Shown here: positions 54,541 to 64,000 of the stretch, in pieces
Numbering within the stretch: the stretch's first letter is position 1
Layout of the letters: each line of letters begins with the position of its first letter
Source of the DNA: Plasmopara viticola
Lineage: Eukaryota; Oomycota; Peronosporomycetes; Peronosporales; Peronosporaceae
NCBI GenBank assembly: GCA_001695595.3
Contig: MBPM02000015.1
Span: forward strand, 682,001-746,000
Direction: 5' to 3'
DNA: 64,000 nt
Position numbers and translations under genes: made by a program
The notes under the pieces: model-generated
Told to the model about the DNA's origin: nothing
Databases searched by the model: none
The model's input: the letters and a program-made list of their open reading frames with translations, nothing else

Positions 54541-57067
54541 CTACGTGCTCTTCCCGTCGGCTACACTTTCGGATTGCGACGGCTCGACATATAACGGCAC
54601 AGGCTTTTTCTTTTTCAACCGCAGTCGAGACAGGGACGCGTTGTGCAAGTGGAAATTCCACACTTTATTGGGAGACGCAGCTGTCGATTCTTGCTTGTAG
54701 CGAGTTCGAGCAGAAAGCGTCGGGTACAAGTGATCGCGGAGCTCGTTCAAGAACTTTCCTCGTCCAGGAAGTCCACCTTTGGTTGGATTGATCTTTGGTA
54801 AATAGTGCTTGTGATCGTCAGTGCAAAGATCTAGAGCGTCAAGATTAGGAGGATCGAATGCGTCACTTGGACTCAATCTGACGTCCCACGTCTCGACACT
54901 GTGGTCACGATTGTGCTGCTGGAGTTCAGCGGCGTCCATCTTATTGTTGAGCTGAAAATCCGTTTCAAGCACCATTTTATCCATTTCCAAATTTCCGATT
55001 CGATATTCCATTAACAAGACTTCACGGACCAATTCGTATTGTTCCAAGACCGGATTTTGTTCAATCTCGTGACGAAAAGTATCCAAAGCTTGCTCATTTC
55101 GAGCCAATTGTTGCACTACCTTCTCTTTCTTCAACACCAAAGGTGCCAAGTGCTCGTTGCAAGGATCTTTTCCTTCTGCTTTCATTATAGAAGGAAATAC
55201 TAAAGATATTGTCGAACTATTGTCGTTCAAGATTTTTGGATCCTCTTGAATCTGCACTTCCTCGTCGACGCTGGTAGAAGAATCTAAAGCGCGAAGAGCA
55301 TTTAGATTTTGTGATTGACACTTAATCTGTCAAACACATCAGCTATTGTTACCAAACAGCAACAATACATCGGATAAACCAATACTTTAATCTGACCTGA
55401 TGTTCCAACGCAAGCAAAGCGCACCGCAGTCGCTGCTGCTGTTGAAAGGATCGCGTGATGTACTGACGCGCTTCAAGCAATTTCCTTGTCCTCAACCTCT
55501 TGTCCTCTTTAAAATCCAAATTGCACCCATCAATCGATTGTTTGTTCAAAAGCCACCGAGCTTTCCCTCTCCCCAAAGTCCGATTTGCTTGTTCATGACG
55601 AGAAAGCGCTTGTTTCAACGTAGCAATTTCGTCTCGCAGTGTCGCAACGAGGTCGCTCTGATCGCTCGTAGCCTCAGCGTGCACAAGATTCCGCGCCACC
55701 GTCGTTTTGATATTCTTGGCTCGGTTTGCATACTTGAGCGTATTCAACGTTTCTTCCACACTCGACGCGGCTAGACTCACGTTTGCAATCATGACTGTCC
55801 GACAATTCCCACCGAGCGAATCCTTCAATAATCGCGTCAATTTACTGTCTCGGTAAGGGACGAACGACCCGCCGTTTGCTCCGAGCGCATTGATGCAATT
55901 GCCCAGAGCCAGTAGGGAGCGATTGATATTTGCCCCTTCCAAGAGCCTTTGGCCTCGATTTTGCGTCACGGCCGCGCGTTCACTGCCAGCTAAATCCACC
56001 AGGGATAATTTCCCGGCGTTTTTCACGACAATAGTATTGTCCCCCATACTATCCGTCACGCACTCGAGCTGTTCAATATGCACTTGCAGCACAGCGTGGG
56101 AGCGCGAAGACACGGCATTCGCAGCCGTGCTTTCCTGCGATCGAACCCGATTGCCTCTCCGTAAGAGCTTCATCACATCGTGTGCATCCTTGGCCTCCAC
56201 TTCCAATAATCCAGCCACACTCATGCCTCGCACTGGATCTTCGCGTAAATCTAGATATTCCGAACTCGGCACGGTCGACGACGACGACGAAGTCGTGGAC
56301 AATAAATCCCGGATATTTTCATTGTAGATTTCGAGAAACGAGACACGAATCCGATACCGACGCGCTTCGTCTTGGACGTGATCCATCTGTTGAAACAAGT
56401 CTTCCAACGTTCTCGCCATGATGCCTGGGTCCGTCGAGGTCCCAAGCATCGTGTACGTCTTTCCAGCGCCCGTGCTTCCATACGTAAACACAGTCGCATT
56501 GAACCCGTGCAAAAGACCGTAGATCAAGCCCTTGGTCGTGTGTTCATAGACCTCTTGTTGAGAAGCGAGCGCATCAAAGACACGGTCGAACGCGTACCGC
56601 TTTGCTCGTCGACTCGGGCCATCGTGGCGACAATTCGGCACGGAACGCGACGCATGGCGTGGTTGAAAGGGGTCGAGGCCCGGCCGACGAGCGGCCAAGC
56701 GCACGCTCGGTTGCCACACGACAAGTTCTTTGTTCTCCACCACTTGCACAATGGCCACGCGATCGCGGTCGTGCGTCAAGAGCGGACGTAACCGGACGGT
56801 CACGACGATATTGGCTTGCCCCGCCCACAGCTTTTGGTCGCTGTCGCTACTTTTTTTCAAAAAAGCAGGCTGAAAACGATCGTCTGAAAACGGTAGCGAC
56901 GGAAATGTCGAGCTTGGTTGGTCGTGTTTTCCTCCTTCGATCCGTGCATGACTCGTTGACGGCCGCTGGAGGATAGGTGGCAATTGAAAGAGAGACGTCG
57001 TGTGACGAGATTGAGAGAGCGCAGGGTCCGAGTTCGTACAGCATTGAACGACAAGGCTGTCCTTCAT
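54541..57067 (-). CDS. Kinesin-8 (KIF18/KIF19)-like motor protein
   Basis: Exons 57067-55397 and 55326-54541 (intron 55327-55396, 70 nt) give 818 aa. The motor domain spans about 88-455: NIVVTVRLRPLL, the P-loop YGSTGAGKTYTM (about 196-207), SSRSH (320-324), LVDLAGSER (356-364), and a neck LNTLKYANRAKNIKT. The neck and the following DLVATLRDEIATLKQAL resemble kinesin-8, whose members walk to plus ends and shorten microtubules in spindles or cilia. An additional basic insertion (about 125-155) lies in the early motor domain. The C-terminal half is coiled coil and then low complexity. I chose the ATG at 57067; the frame is open to 57274, but the extra residues look untranslated. Subfamily is less certain than the kinesin call. 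Confidence 0.88.
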
Positions 57068-57354
57068 GTCATGGACGACGGGAAGCAGAGCAAGTTCTTT
57101 AAATACATTGGTAAAGATAGCGATTGAGCTGCCACGCACTTTAACGGACAAGGCGTATACCACAGTGCGACGTGAGTCAAAGGATTGCCAAAGGATTCGG
57201 TTGATACCCCAAGCCGATTTTTTGTGAACAAGTTGGCTTTTGACAATTAGAGCGTTTGAGGAATGGTGTATCATGTACTATTTTCAATGCTAATCTTGAA
57301 GGAATCTCACTCGGATGCAATTAATAATACTCATGTATAACCTTTGGAATCTAT

Positions 57355-58063
57355 CTAGCTGCGCAGAGAAGCCGTGCAGCGCCGTGGGCACTTCGCCTTG
57401 ACGGGTGCGGGCGTCGCAGTGGCTGTCGATCCTTCTGGACAAAAGATGACATCGACGTTGGGCGTTGTGTCGGGACACGCATGTGTCTTCCAGTCGTCTG
57501 CAGGGAACTGGTATGCGTCCGAGCAGCCGTCGGCCAGACAAGTGACAACCGTGCACCCAGATGGTGCAATCTGGATCGGTGTATTGAAGCCTACTCCACC
57601 CGTCAGCTTCTTGCAGTTATCGAGCGACGAGCAATTTCCCGGCTGAAAAAGAGACAGAAAATTGCACTAGTTAGATATCATTCGTCACCTTAAATTGGGC
57701 AAAATCTCCTTACTCCGCTTCGAGGGCTTGTAGGGATGATTCCAATATCGTACCATAGAAAACCCCACGACACTGAAAACTCTGCCACTGTAAGCACATG
57801 ATAATCATTAGTTCGCTCACGGCTTGAGCTCACCGTCATCCGCACGTACGTGTTGCTTGCGGATTTGACCCATTTCGAAACATTCCGCTAAATCCTTCGG
57901 AAAGAGAGCGTGTCGTGGTTTTGCCAGGTGCAATCACCTCAGTGTAGGTGTTGTTGTACAAGTCAATTGCAGTGCTACAGCGGTTGGAAAAGTGCACGGG
58001 TATGGCACTTGCCATCGTGGCCATCGACCCCAATAGTGTCGTTGCAACCACGAGATGCTGCAT
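57355..58063 (-). CDS. Secreted thaumatin-like protein
   Basis: Exons 58063-57850, 57787-57714 and 57642-57355 give 191 aa. The introns are 62 and 71 nt with GT/AG ends. The ATG at 58063 starts a signal peptide (MQHLVVATTLLGSMATMASA, then cleavage before IPVHF). The mature part begins with VHFSNRCSTAIDLYNN and continues with LAEFSVSWGFLWYDIGIIP, GFNTPIQIAP, then a CSDAYQFPADD segment and IFCPEG. These are the order and spacing of thaumatin/PR-5 family strands, including the CPDAYxYxxDD-like motif and the FCP end. About ten Cys are present, as in the short thaumatin-like proteins of fungi and oomycetes, against 16 in plant PR-5. The role is unknown; family members bind or cut beta-glucans. Divergent from the oxygenase gene. 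Confidence 0.85.
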
Positions 58064-58809
58064 TCTTTCACAAGGATCTTTGCTGTTGCGGTTGGAAAAG
58101 CAAGAATGCACAAGCTTAAAGCTCATAAAGTGGACTTTGGTGAGAGCAGAAAGACAAAGACGTCGCTATCGTCCTCGAGAATCTTGGTCTTCTTGATTTA
58201 GCATCTAAAAGTAGATTGAAGAGAGCGGTCATGATACTCGCTTTAAAATAGGTTTGGTTTTAGGATTGAGCATGCTTTCATGATAAACTCCTCTTTGGAT
58301 AAAACAGAGACTGCGTTCTTGCGTTCTGTCATGCAAAAGTGTTGCTTGATAAGCGATTAGCTTTCATCATTCTATCACCAGTCAAACACTAAGTGTCGAT
58401 GCTTTAAAGCATAAAAGTTTTTTAAGTATTCTATATAAATGCGAATATAAATGGATTGCAATAGTACATGCTCGTGACCCACAGTTCTCGAGGACCTTAT
58501 GACAATATCCATTTCTTTCAATGGACACAGCGCATTGTCATTTTACAACGTGGCCTCTTGCCATGCGATGGTAAATTGCTTCTTCCCAGATGGAATCTCG
58601 CTTCCTCCGGACTTCGTAGGCTCGAGCAAAGCTGCGTATACTTTCCCTCACGATCGTTGATTGAAAAAAAAGCTAAAAGCATAGCGTAAAAACATGATTA
58701 AAGCTATAACTGTTCAGTAGAGAAGTATGACTTTATACCAAGAACTATATTAGTAGATAGTATACTACTCTAGCAGTAGTCATCCTGTCACGACGCTATC
58801 GTCCCCATT
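58064..58809. other. Divergent intergenic region
   Basis: About 750 bp between the starts of the thaumatin-like and oxygenase genes. AGTCATCCTGTC just before the oxygenase ATG resembles the oomycete initiator. No gene seen. Confidence 0.5.
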
Positions 58810-59853
58810 ATGGACGTACATCAAGTGCCAGTCATTGACATCAAGGCCCTCATGGTACTTCCCTCCGACATTGAGGTGGACGCGGCACTAAGTGACGCCA
58901 AAGATAAAGCGCTTCAAATAATCATCGAAAGCATTAGAGCCGCTGCGACCGAGTGGGGTTTCTTTTACATTGCAATTCACGGACTTGTCGAACATGAGAT
59001 CCAGTCGTTTCAGACTGCAATGCGATCCTTCTTTAGCCTCCCAAAAGAGGTCAAAAACACCATCCGTCGTAGCTCTTCCAATTCCAGGGGCTACTTTGAT
59101 GACGAATTGACAAAGAACAAGAAAGATTGGAAAGAGTGTCTCGACTTTGCAGGAAGTTATGAGGATGGTCCTGCAAGTGCAAAGCATGAACGACTCGGCG
59201 ACGATCAAAATCGCTGGCTTGAAGACAACCAGTTGCCTGGATTTCATCGAGCAATGGTCGACTACTTTACCAAGATGGAGTCCATTTCACGTCGTCTCTT
59301 AAAGGTATTTGCCGTAGGATTGGGTGAAGCCCCCGCGTTTTTTGATCAATTTTTTCACAAGGACCATTCGAGCTTTTTAAGGTTAAATCACTATCCCGTA
59401 GCTCCCGAACCTGAAAATTGCATGGGGGTCTACCGTCACACAGACGCTGGTGCCCTTACTGTGCTCTTGCAGGACGATCGTGTGGCATCCTTACAAGTGT
59501 ATCACCGCAGCTCACACACGTGGACGCTAGTGTCGCCTCGAAAAGGAACGTTGACGATCAATATTGGGGACATGCTTCAAATTTGGTCGAATGACCAGTT
59601 TCTTGCTCCGCTGCACCGCGTGCTCGCGAGTAGGAAAGTGGAGCGATTCTCGGCACCGTTCTTTTACAATCCATCGTACAAGGCCAAGGTGCAGCCGATT
59701 GTTGTCAAAGAGGATCAAGAGGCCCATTACCGTCCAGTGAGCTGGCGCGAGTTTCGTTGGGCTCGTTTTCAAGGCGACTATGCTGATAGCGGCAAGGAGA
59801 TTCAGATTAGTGACTTTAAATTTTACGGACCGATCGATACTGCCAACATGTAA
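58810..59853 (+). CDS. 2-oxoglutarate/Fe(II)-dependent oxygenase (isopenicillin N synthase-like)
   Basis: 347 aa, single exon. The N-terminal DIOX_N part is visible (VPVIDIKAL, then WGFFYIAIHGL and FFSLPKEVK). The catalytic double-stranded beta-helix carries the iron ligands H210 and D212 (YRHTDAGALTVLL) and H269 (APLHRVLAS), and the 2-oxoglutarate-binding R279-x-S281 (RFSAPFFYNP). All key residues are present, so it should be active. Length is normal for the IPNS/flavanone-hydroxylase/gibberellin-oxidase class. The substrate cannot be told from sequence. No pathway genes are next to it; its divergent neighbour is a secreted thaumatin-like protein. Confidence 0.93.
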   Translation: MDVHQVPVIDIKALMVLPSDIEVDAALSDAKDKALQIIIESIRAAATEWGFFYIAIHGLVEHEIQSFQTAMRSFFSLPKEVKNTIRRSSSNSRGYFDDELTKNKKDWKECLDFAGSYEDGPASAKHERLGDDQNRWLEDNQLPGFHRAMVDYFTKMESISRRLLKVFAVGLGEAPAFFDQFFHKDHSSFLRLNHYPVAPEPENCMGVYRHTDAGALTVLLQDDRVASLQVYHRSSHTWTLVSPRKGTLTINIGDMLQIWSNDQFLAPLHRVLASRKVERFSAPFFYNPSYKAKVQPIVVKEDQEAHYRPVSWREFRWARFQGDYADSGKEIQISDFKFYGPIDTANM

Positions 59854-62800
59854 GGTGGGAAGAAATGACATGTATACAAGTGGCAGCCTACGAATGCCGC
59901 ATCTGTGTGAATTTGATGTATGTAATACAGATTGTTTTTTTGTTTTTTGCCTTAGCTTTTTCTGTAATGTATGGTCTTTTGCAATTTATTTCGTAGCGTT
60001 CTTATAGGACATCTATCAAATTACGAGTAATCAATGAACGTGTATTGCATCGTTGCTCTTCTAAATTTTCCCGATGTTGATAAATGGCAATCTTTGAAAA
60101 ATAATTTAAATGGTGCCACTTTACATGATTTATAGTACGCGCATTGACTAGCTTCAAACGATTCAACTTTTGCTCAATCATCTCTTTCTAGCACCACTTG
60201 TCACAATGGAATTACTTGATGTATTGCGGAAGCTTTGACTTGTATGGACGTGATAACATACAAGTCTTAGTAAGAGAGAGCTGCTATCTCAACAAGAAAT
60301 AAGTATCCGATACCGAGGAGTCCGAAGGCTATAATGAGTACGAATCATCTTGCTTGATACCCAACGTAAGACATTTACCCTCTACAGATAATACGAGTAA
60401 AGTTCAGTATACATCAGGAAACTTAGATATCAAGACTTGCAGATAGCGATCTATGACTCTTCAGAGACATGAACTTTCGCATTCGCCGAGCGAAGGATCA
60501 TGGCAGTCTCGCTGTATCTGGTAGATTAATAAATCTGCGTGTGAGTCTTCAAGTTTGAATCTTCAAGTTTGAATCTCTTCGAGGATGAAATTTGACGCTC
60601 AATAGCCTCAAGCCATACACGACGGGCTAAACAAGCTGACATTTTTGCTTGGCCTCCTAGAAGATGCACTTTTGGCTTACAAGGTCCCGACGCAATTAAT
60701 GCGCGTATGAAAGCTTTCTCAGCTATGAAAAGGCTTTGTTGAAGCATCGTCACCAAACGATGAGAGTGTTGACTACGGCGAATACGCCGGCGCCTAAGGT
60801 AATGTTCCATCCGTATTAAGCCCTAACAGTGACCGCGAAGGACTTTACAGGAAGGAGGGGGAGAATCAGTTGCTCTGGATCGAGAAGTCAACATGACTAA
60901 AACTTTTGCCGTGTTGCGTGATTCTTGTGAGCGCTTGAGCACCCGTCAATCCTTCATCTGCGATGATACTTACCAAGTGCAGCCTAAAGCAATGCGAGCT
61001 AAAATATAAGTAGCCGATTTACGTGTGTATATGCCACAGTAAAATTGCTCCACTTAGTAGGCGCGGATCGGCTAGCTAGGGGGGGGGGTACTGAGCTCCC
61101 TGCTTAATGCAAATAAGGTTTGAAATTCTGGATAGCAGGTCATTGTGAGCGGCACTTATCGACTCCAGGGAATTGAGCATTCGTGCTAGATTAACCACTG
61201 TCAAAGATAGGCAACATTGTCGCTGCTTGCTCCGAAATAGAAATGAAAGTCACTGTTCCCACGATTTTAGGTGACTTAAATGTAAGTCAGCTGACATTGT
61301 CAGCGTCAAACTTTGTTAAGTTCTAAGCCTGTGAGCTCATTATGGCTATGGTATGACTGGGGTGTCACGGCTGATATAGATCAAAGGTTTCGGGCGCTAA
61401 GAGTTTCTTTTCTTGCGGAGTTCTAATAAACACATCAGCCAGGAAGGAGAAGGGCGGTATGAAAATTATTGAGCGGTGCTCATCAGACATAGCACTTGCT
61501 GCATGTCACGGGCGACAAGGTCAGCTAGAAGCCATGTGGTATGACCAAAGCCCTATCAATGGCACAAGCATTGCGCGTAATCCTGGTAAGTGCTTATTAG
61601 GGTGAGCGCTGTTGATGACTTTCAGCCAGGGCATCAACAGTTAGGCTCTGTCGATGCATGTGAAGTAGTACGCTGTATACTGAACAACGCTCGTTATGAA
61701 TTGCGTTTGCTGCGCGCCAAACAGGATATTGCTGGCCAAAAAATAGGGCTTTATCGACGAAGGCTCAACTATGTATGTAAGTTAGCACGCAGTCTTTTAA
61801 GTTATCTCAGCGTAGACAGCCTTTGCGGTGTCGTAAGAATGAAGCCTTCAATCTGATACACGTAAAACGGCACATATGACGCTGAGCGCGAGCTTCAATT
61901 AGCACTGTTCTTTGCCGTGCAGTAAAATAGACTCATGTATGATCGCACTGGTGCTATACGTTTCTTTAAGGCCCTCGATAGCTTCAAAAAGATGACGACA
62001 ACGCATGTCCCTTACTTAACAGCGTGGGACGTCTTGTCATAGATGGCCTGGTCCAAAGTAGACAGGCATTTTAAAGACGATTACACTAGACTCTATAGGG
62101 CATGACTGGTACAGCCGAAGGCAAGACAAGCTTTGAGTTACAATCATGCCGTAAATGCTCTGCTAAAAATGAATTCCGATGGCAGCGGTGGAGAAGGCTT
62201 GAAAGAACTATAGCAAATGGTTGTTTGATTAAAAAAATATCGACTTCTCGTCGCTACATGACAAGATGTCGCTTTGCCCAAGAAGTAGCTCAGTATTTGA
62301 AAAAACTACCGAATTCGTGCTATTTAATGCTAGAGAAGCTTTGAATTATGGTGTCGCATTCTTCCGCCATCGGCACTACCATTTGATTGAATCGTACGTC
62401 GTGAAACTGACTCAGTCATAAGAAACAAATGCTGTGTGGCACGGCAGTGGCTGCTACCAAAAAGCAGTGTGGTGTCACTGACATATTCTTTCCTGCAAAG
62501 CATGAATCGGAAATGGTTTTGGGGATATAAACCTCCCAAACCCCACATGTCGGAAAGCCGAATGGCGAGTGGCACATCACGGACGCTTATAACTGAATGC
62601 GGCCTCTATCGTAGCCCAGACGTTCAGCCCGAATCATGGAGTAAAGCAACGTGCAAAGTTTAGTGCGCTTCACTTAGTCGACAGGCTTTGTCAACCACTC
62701 ATACAAGATGGTGACATACTATTAATTGTTGTCTACACCCTGAGCATTATGGCCATTGTATGCTTCTGCGCGTCTCATCATCTGTTGACACAGATATCTA

Positions 62801-63021
62801 GGTTCCTGCAGGGCATATAGCTCTACTCGAATTGTGCACAACACGTAGCAATGATGCGCAAATCAATTCTATCCACCTGCATGCAACGCTCACTTTAATG
62901 CACACACAGAAAAGCTTAATACTAAGTGCATCTCAATAAAATTTGCGCTCAAATAGTTATGGCCAAAACAAGTGAAGCAATAAAACTTAATTAATCTTGG
63001 TCGAAGCATCAACAACTCACG
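59854..63021. other. Gene-poor 3.2-kb region
   Basis: No supported gene. TCTTCAAGTTTGAA occurs twice in tandem near 60547, and a G10 run lies at about 61080. Frames at 61590-61856, 62102-62344 and 62436-62663 are short and unrecognised. A small direct promoter for the chromatin gene must lie before 63022. Confidence 0.5.
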
Positions 63022-64000
63022 ATGGCGAAGTCCATCGTGAGTCCGGCGGAGATCCCGCCCATGCTATCGCAGGAGCAGCGGGAGAGTCTTCCGTACACCC
63101 CACAATGTCGTCAGCGATGGAGTGCGAGTCAGACGCCACCATGCAAGGCTGACGATATCGACAACTATCTCGCTGAATTCGCTTGGCTTAAAGAGAGAGA
63201 AGTGGTGCACTTGACTGTCTTTCCACGCACGTTCCTATAATCTTGTAGTCTAAATATCATTCCTATACCTTTCTATGCATTGCAGGCTCTCGAATGTCTC
63301 TTTGACGAAGACTTTAATGTACCAAAGGCGGTCAAACTACTGCACGCCCGCCGTCGTACGAACTTTAAAGCACGACGCAATCTCGACAAGCACCTCACGT
63401 CAGAACTTTACCAGCACTCAATTGCAACGCACGGCAAACGATTTGACCTTGTCAAGGTGCGTCTAGTGACCATTTCGAGGCTAGTAAAAGATTTCAATCC
63501 CGATTGCCACAGCAAGCGCTGGGCGAGGCGATCGATACGCGTCAAGTCGTTAGTCATTACTACTTATGGAAGCGGTCCGACGAGTTCAAAGAGTGGCGAA
63601 CGCACCAAAAAGTTAAAAAGACTCGAAAGACCAAGAAGCAAATCGAGCGTCTGCTTGGTTGGGCCGAGGATACGAAATCAGAGCCGAAAGCTTTGGTCGC
63701 CTACCATCACCAGCTCTGTGAAGTGTGTGCAACTGGAGGGAGTCTGCAATGTTGCCATGGATGTTTTCGTGCATATCACATCAGCTGTGCCCAGCCGCCA
63801 ATTGTGCAAAAAAGCACCCCGGAGCAATGGTATTGCATCCACTGCCACATTATGTTTGGTGGCCCAACACCAAAGCAAGTGCCAAGCGAGGAGAATGAGT
63901 ATTGCATGGTTTATAAGCGAGGACCTACTTTTCCACGCTCGTTGCTCGAGTCAATGACGGACGGGAGTAGCTCTGAAGCTGAAAACGAAGCAAGCGAAAG
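63022..64000 (+). CDS. ELM2/SANT and PHD-finger chromatin protein, cut by the window edge
   Basis: Exons 63022-63204, 63286-63456 and 63513 to beyond 64000; at least 280 residues are visible. The first intron could also begin 3 nt earlier. DIDNYLAEFAWLKERE, then ALECLFDEDFNVPKAVKLLH, resembles the end of an ELM2 domain. A SANT domain follows (HGKRFDLVK, joined to QALGEAIDTRQVVSHYYLWK across intron 2), then a basic KVKKTRKTKKQ stretch. A PHD finger comes next: CEVCATGGSLQCCHGCFRAY, HISC and WYCIHC supply the C4HC3 ligands. This combination occurs in co-repressor subunits such as MTA/MIER-type proteins, which recruit histone deacetylases and read histone tails in the nucleus. The unspliced frame (63280-63957) reads through the second intron and loses both domains, so splicing is required. 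Confidence 0.82.

Noticed and set aside
57068..57274. Extended N-terminus of the kinesin gene
   Set aside because: The upstream residues do not resemble a motor-domain leader, and a good ATG lies at 57067.
1..64000. tRNA, rRNA, snRNA genes and CRISPR arrays
   Set aside because: I looked for TTCGA-type tRNA boxes with paired arms, rRNA-like sequence and regularly spaced repeats; none held up.

Overview
The window looks like nuclear DNA of an oomycete, most likely Phytophthora or a downy mildew (Peronosporales). The reasons are compact genes with few introns of about 60-140 nt, a Crinkler-type effector pseudogene, oomycete-style Gypsy, Copia and Mutator-like elements, a flagellar coiled-coil gene, and fused or expanded redox and kinase proteins of a eukaryotic kind. 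Exon joins were read by hand from GT/AG sites and conserved protein motifs; no RNA data or database search was available.

Layout. 1-3.4 kb shows no supported gene. 3.4-7.6 kb is a decayed virus-like integrated element. It carries a GIY-YIG nuclease remnant, a short protein with an adenovirus protein-VI-like amphipathic segment, and a tyrosine recombinase broken by stops and frameshifts. It abuts a broken Crinkler (CRN) gene (7.5-8.4 kb). A near-perfect 56-nt hairpin lies at 8.6 kb. 9.3-23.6 kb is a gene-dense housekeeping block: a Dhh1/DDX6 helicase, a NOL11-like nucleolar protein, a CCDC42/CFAP73-like flagellar protein, ZMAT2/Snu23, an RBM5/RBM10-like splicing factor, and a mitochondrial peroxiredoxin-thioredoxin fusion. 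24.4-30.0 kb is an old Gypsy element with two recognisable LTRs. 31.5-36.0 kb is a younger Copia element with a 5-bp target duplication. 37-39.5 kb holds a complex I NDUFB3-like protein and an ankyrin-FYVE protein. 42.0-43.9 kb is a Mutator-like element with a second Mutator-like element nested inside it. 43.9-49.4 kb is gene-poor.

49.5-59.9 kb is a second gene block: an unknown 230-aa protein, a tryparedoxin-like protein, a CAMK/SNF1-like kinase with a large insert in its N-lobe and a KA1-like end, a kinesin-8-like motor, a secreted thaumatin-like protein, and a 2-oxoglutarate/Fe(II) oxygenase. After a gene-poor stretch, the window ends inside an ELM2/SANT-PHD chromatin protein (63.0 kb to the edge).

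Functional links: two spliceosome proteins (ZMAT2, RBM5-like) lie head-to-tail 78 bp apart. Two thiol-redox proteins occur in separate blocks. Flagellar and motor genes suggest that the organism keeps, or recently kept, swimming zoospores. The virus-like element, the CRN pseudogene and the nested transposons mark accessory segments between the conserved blocks.
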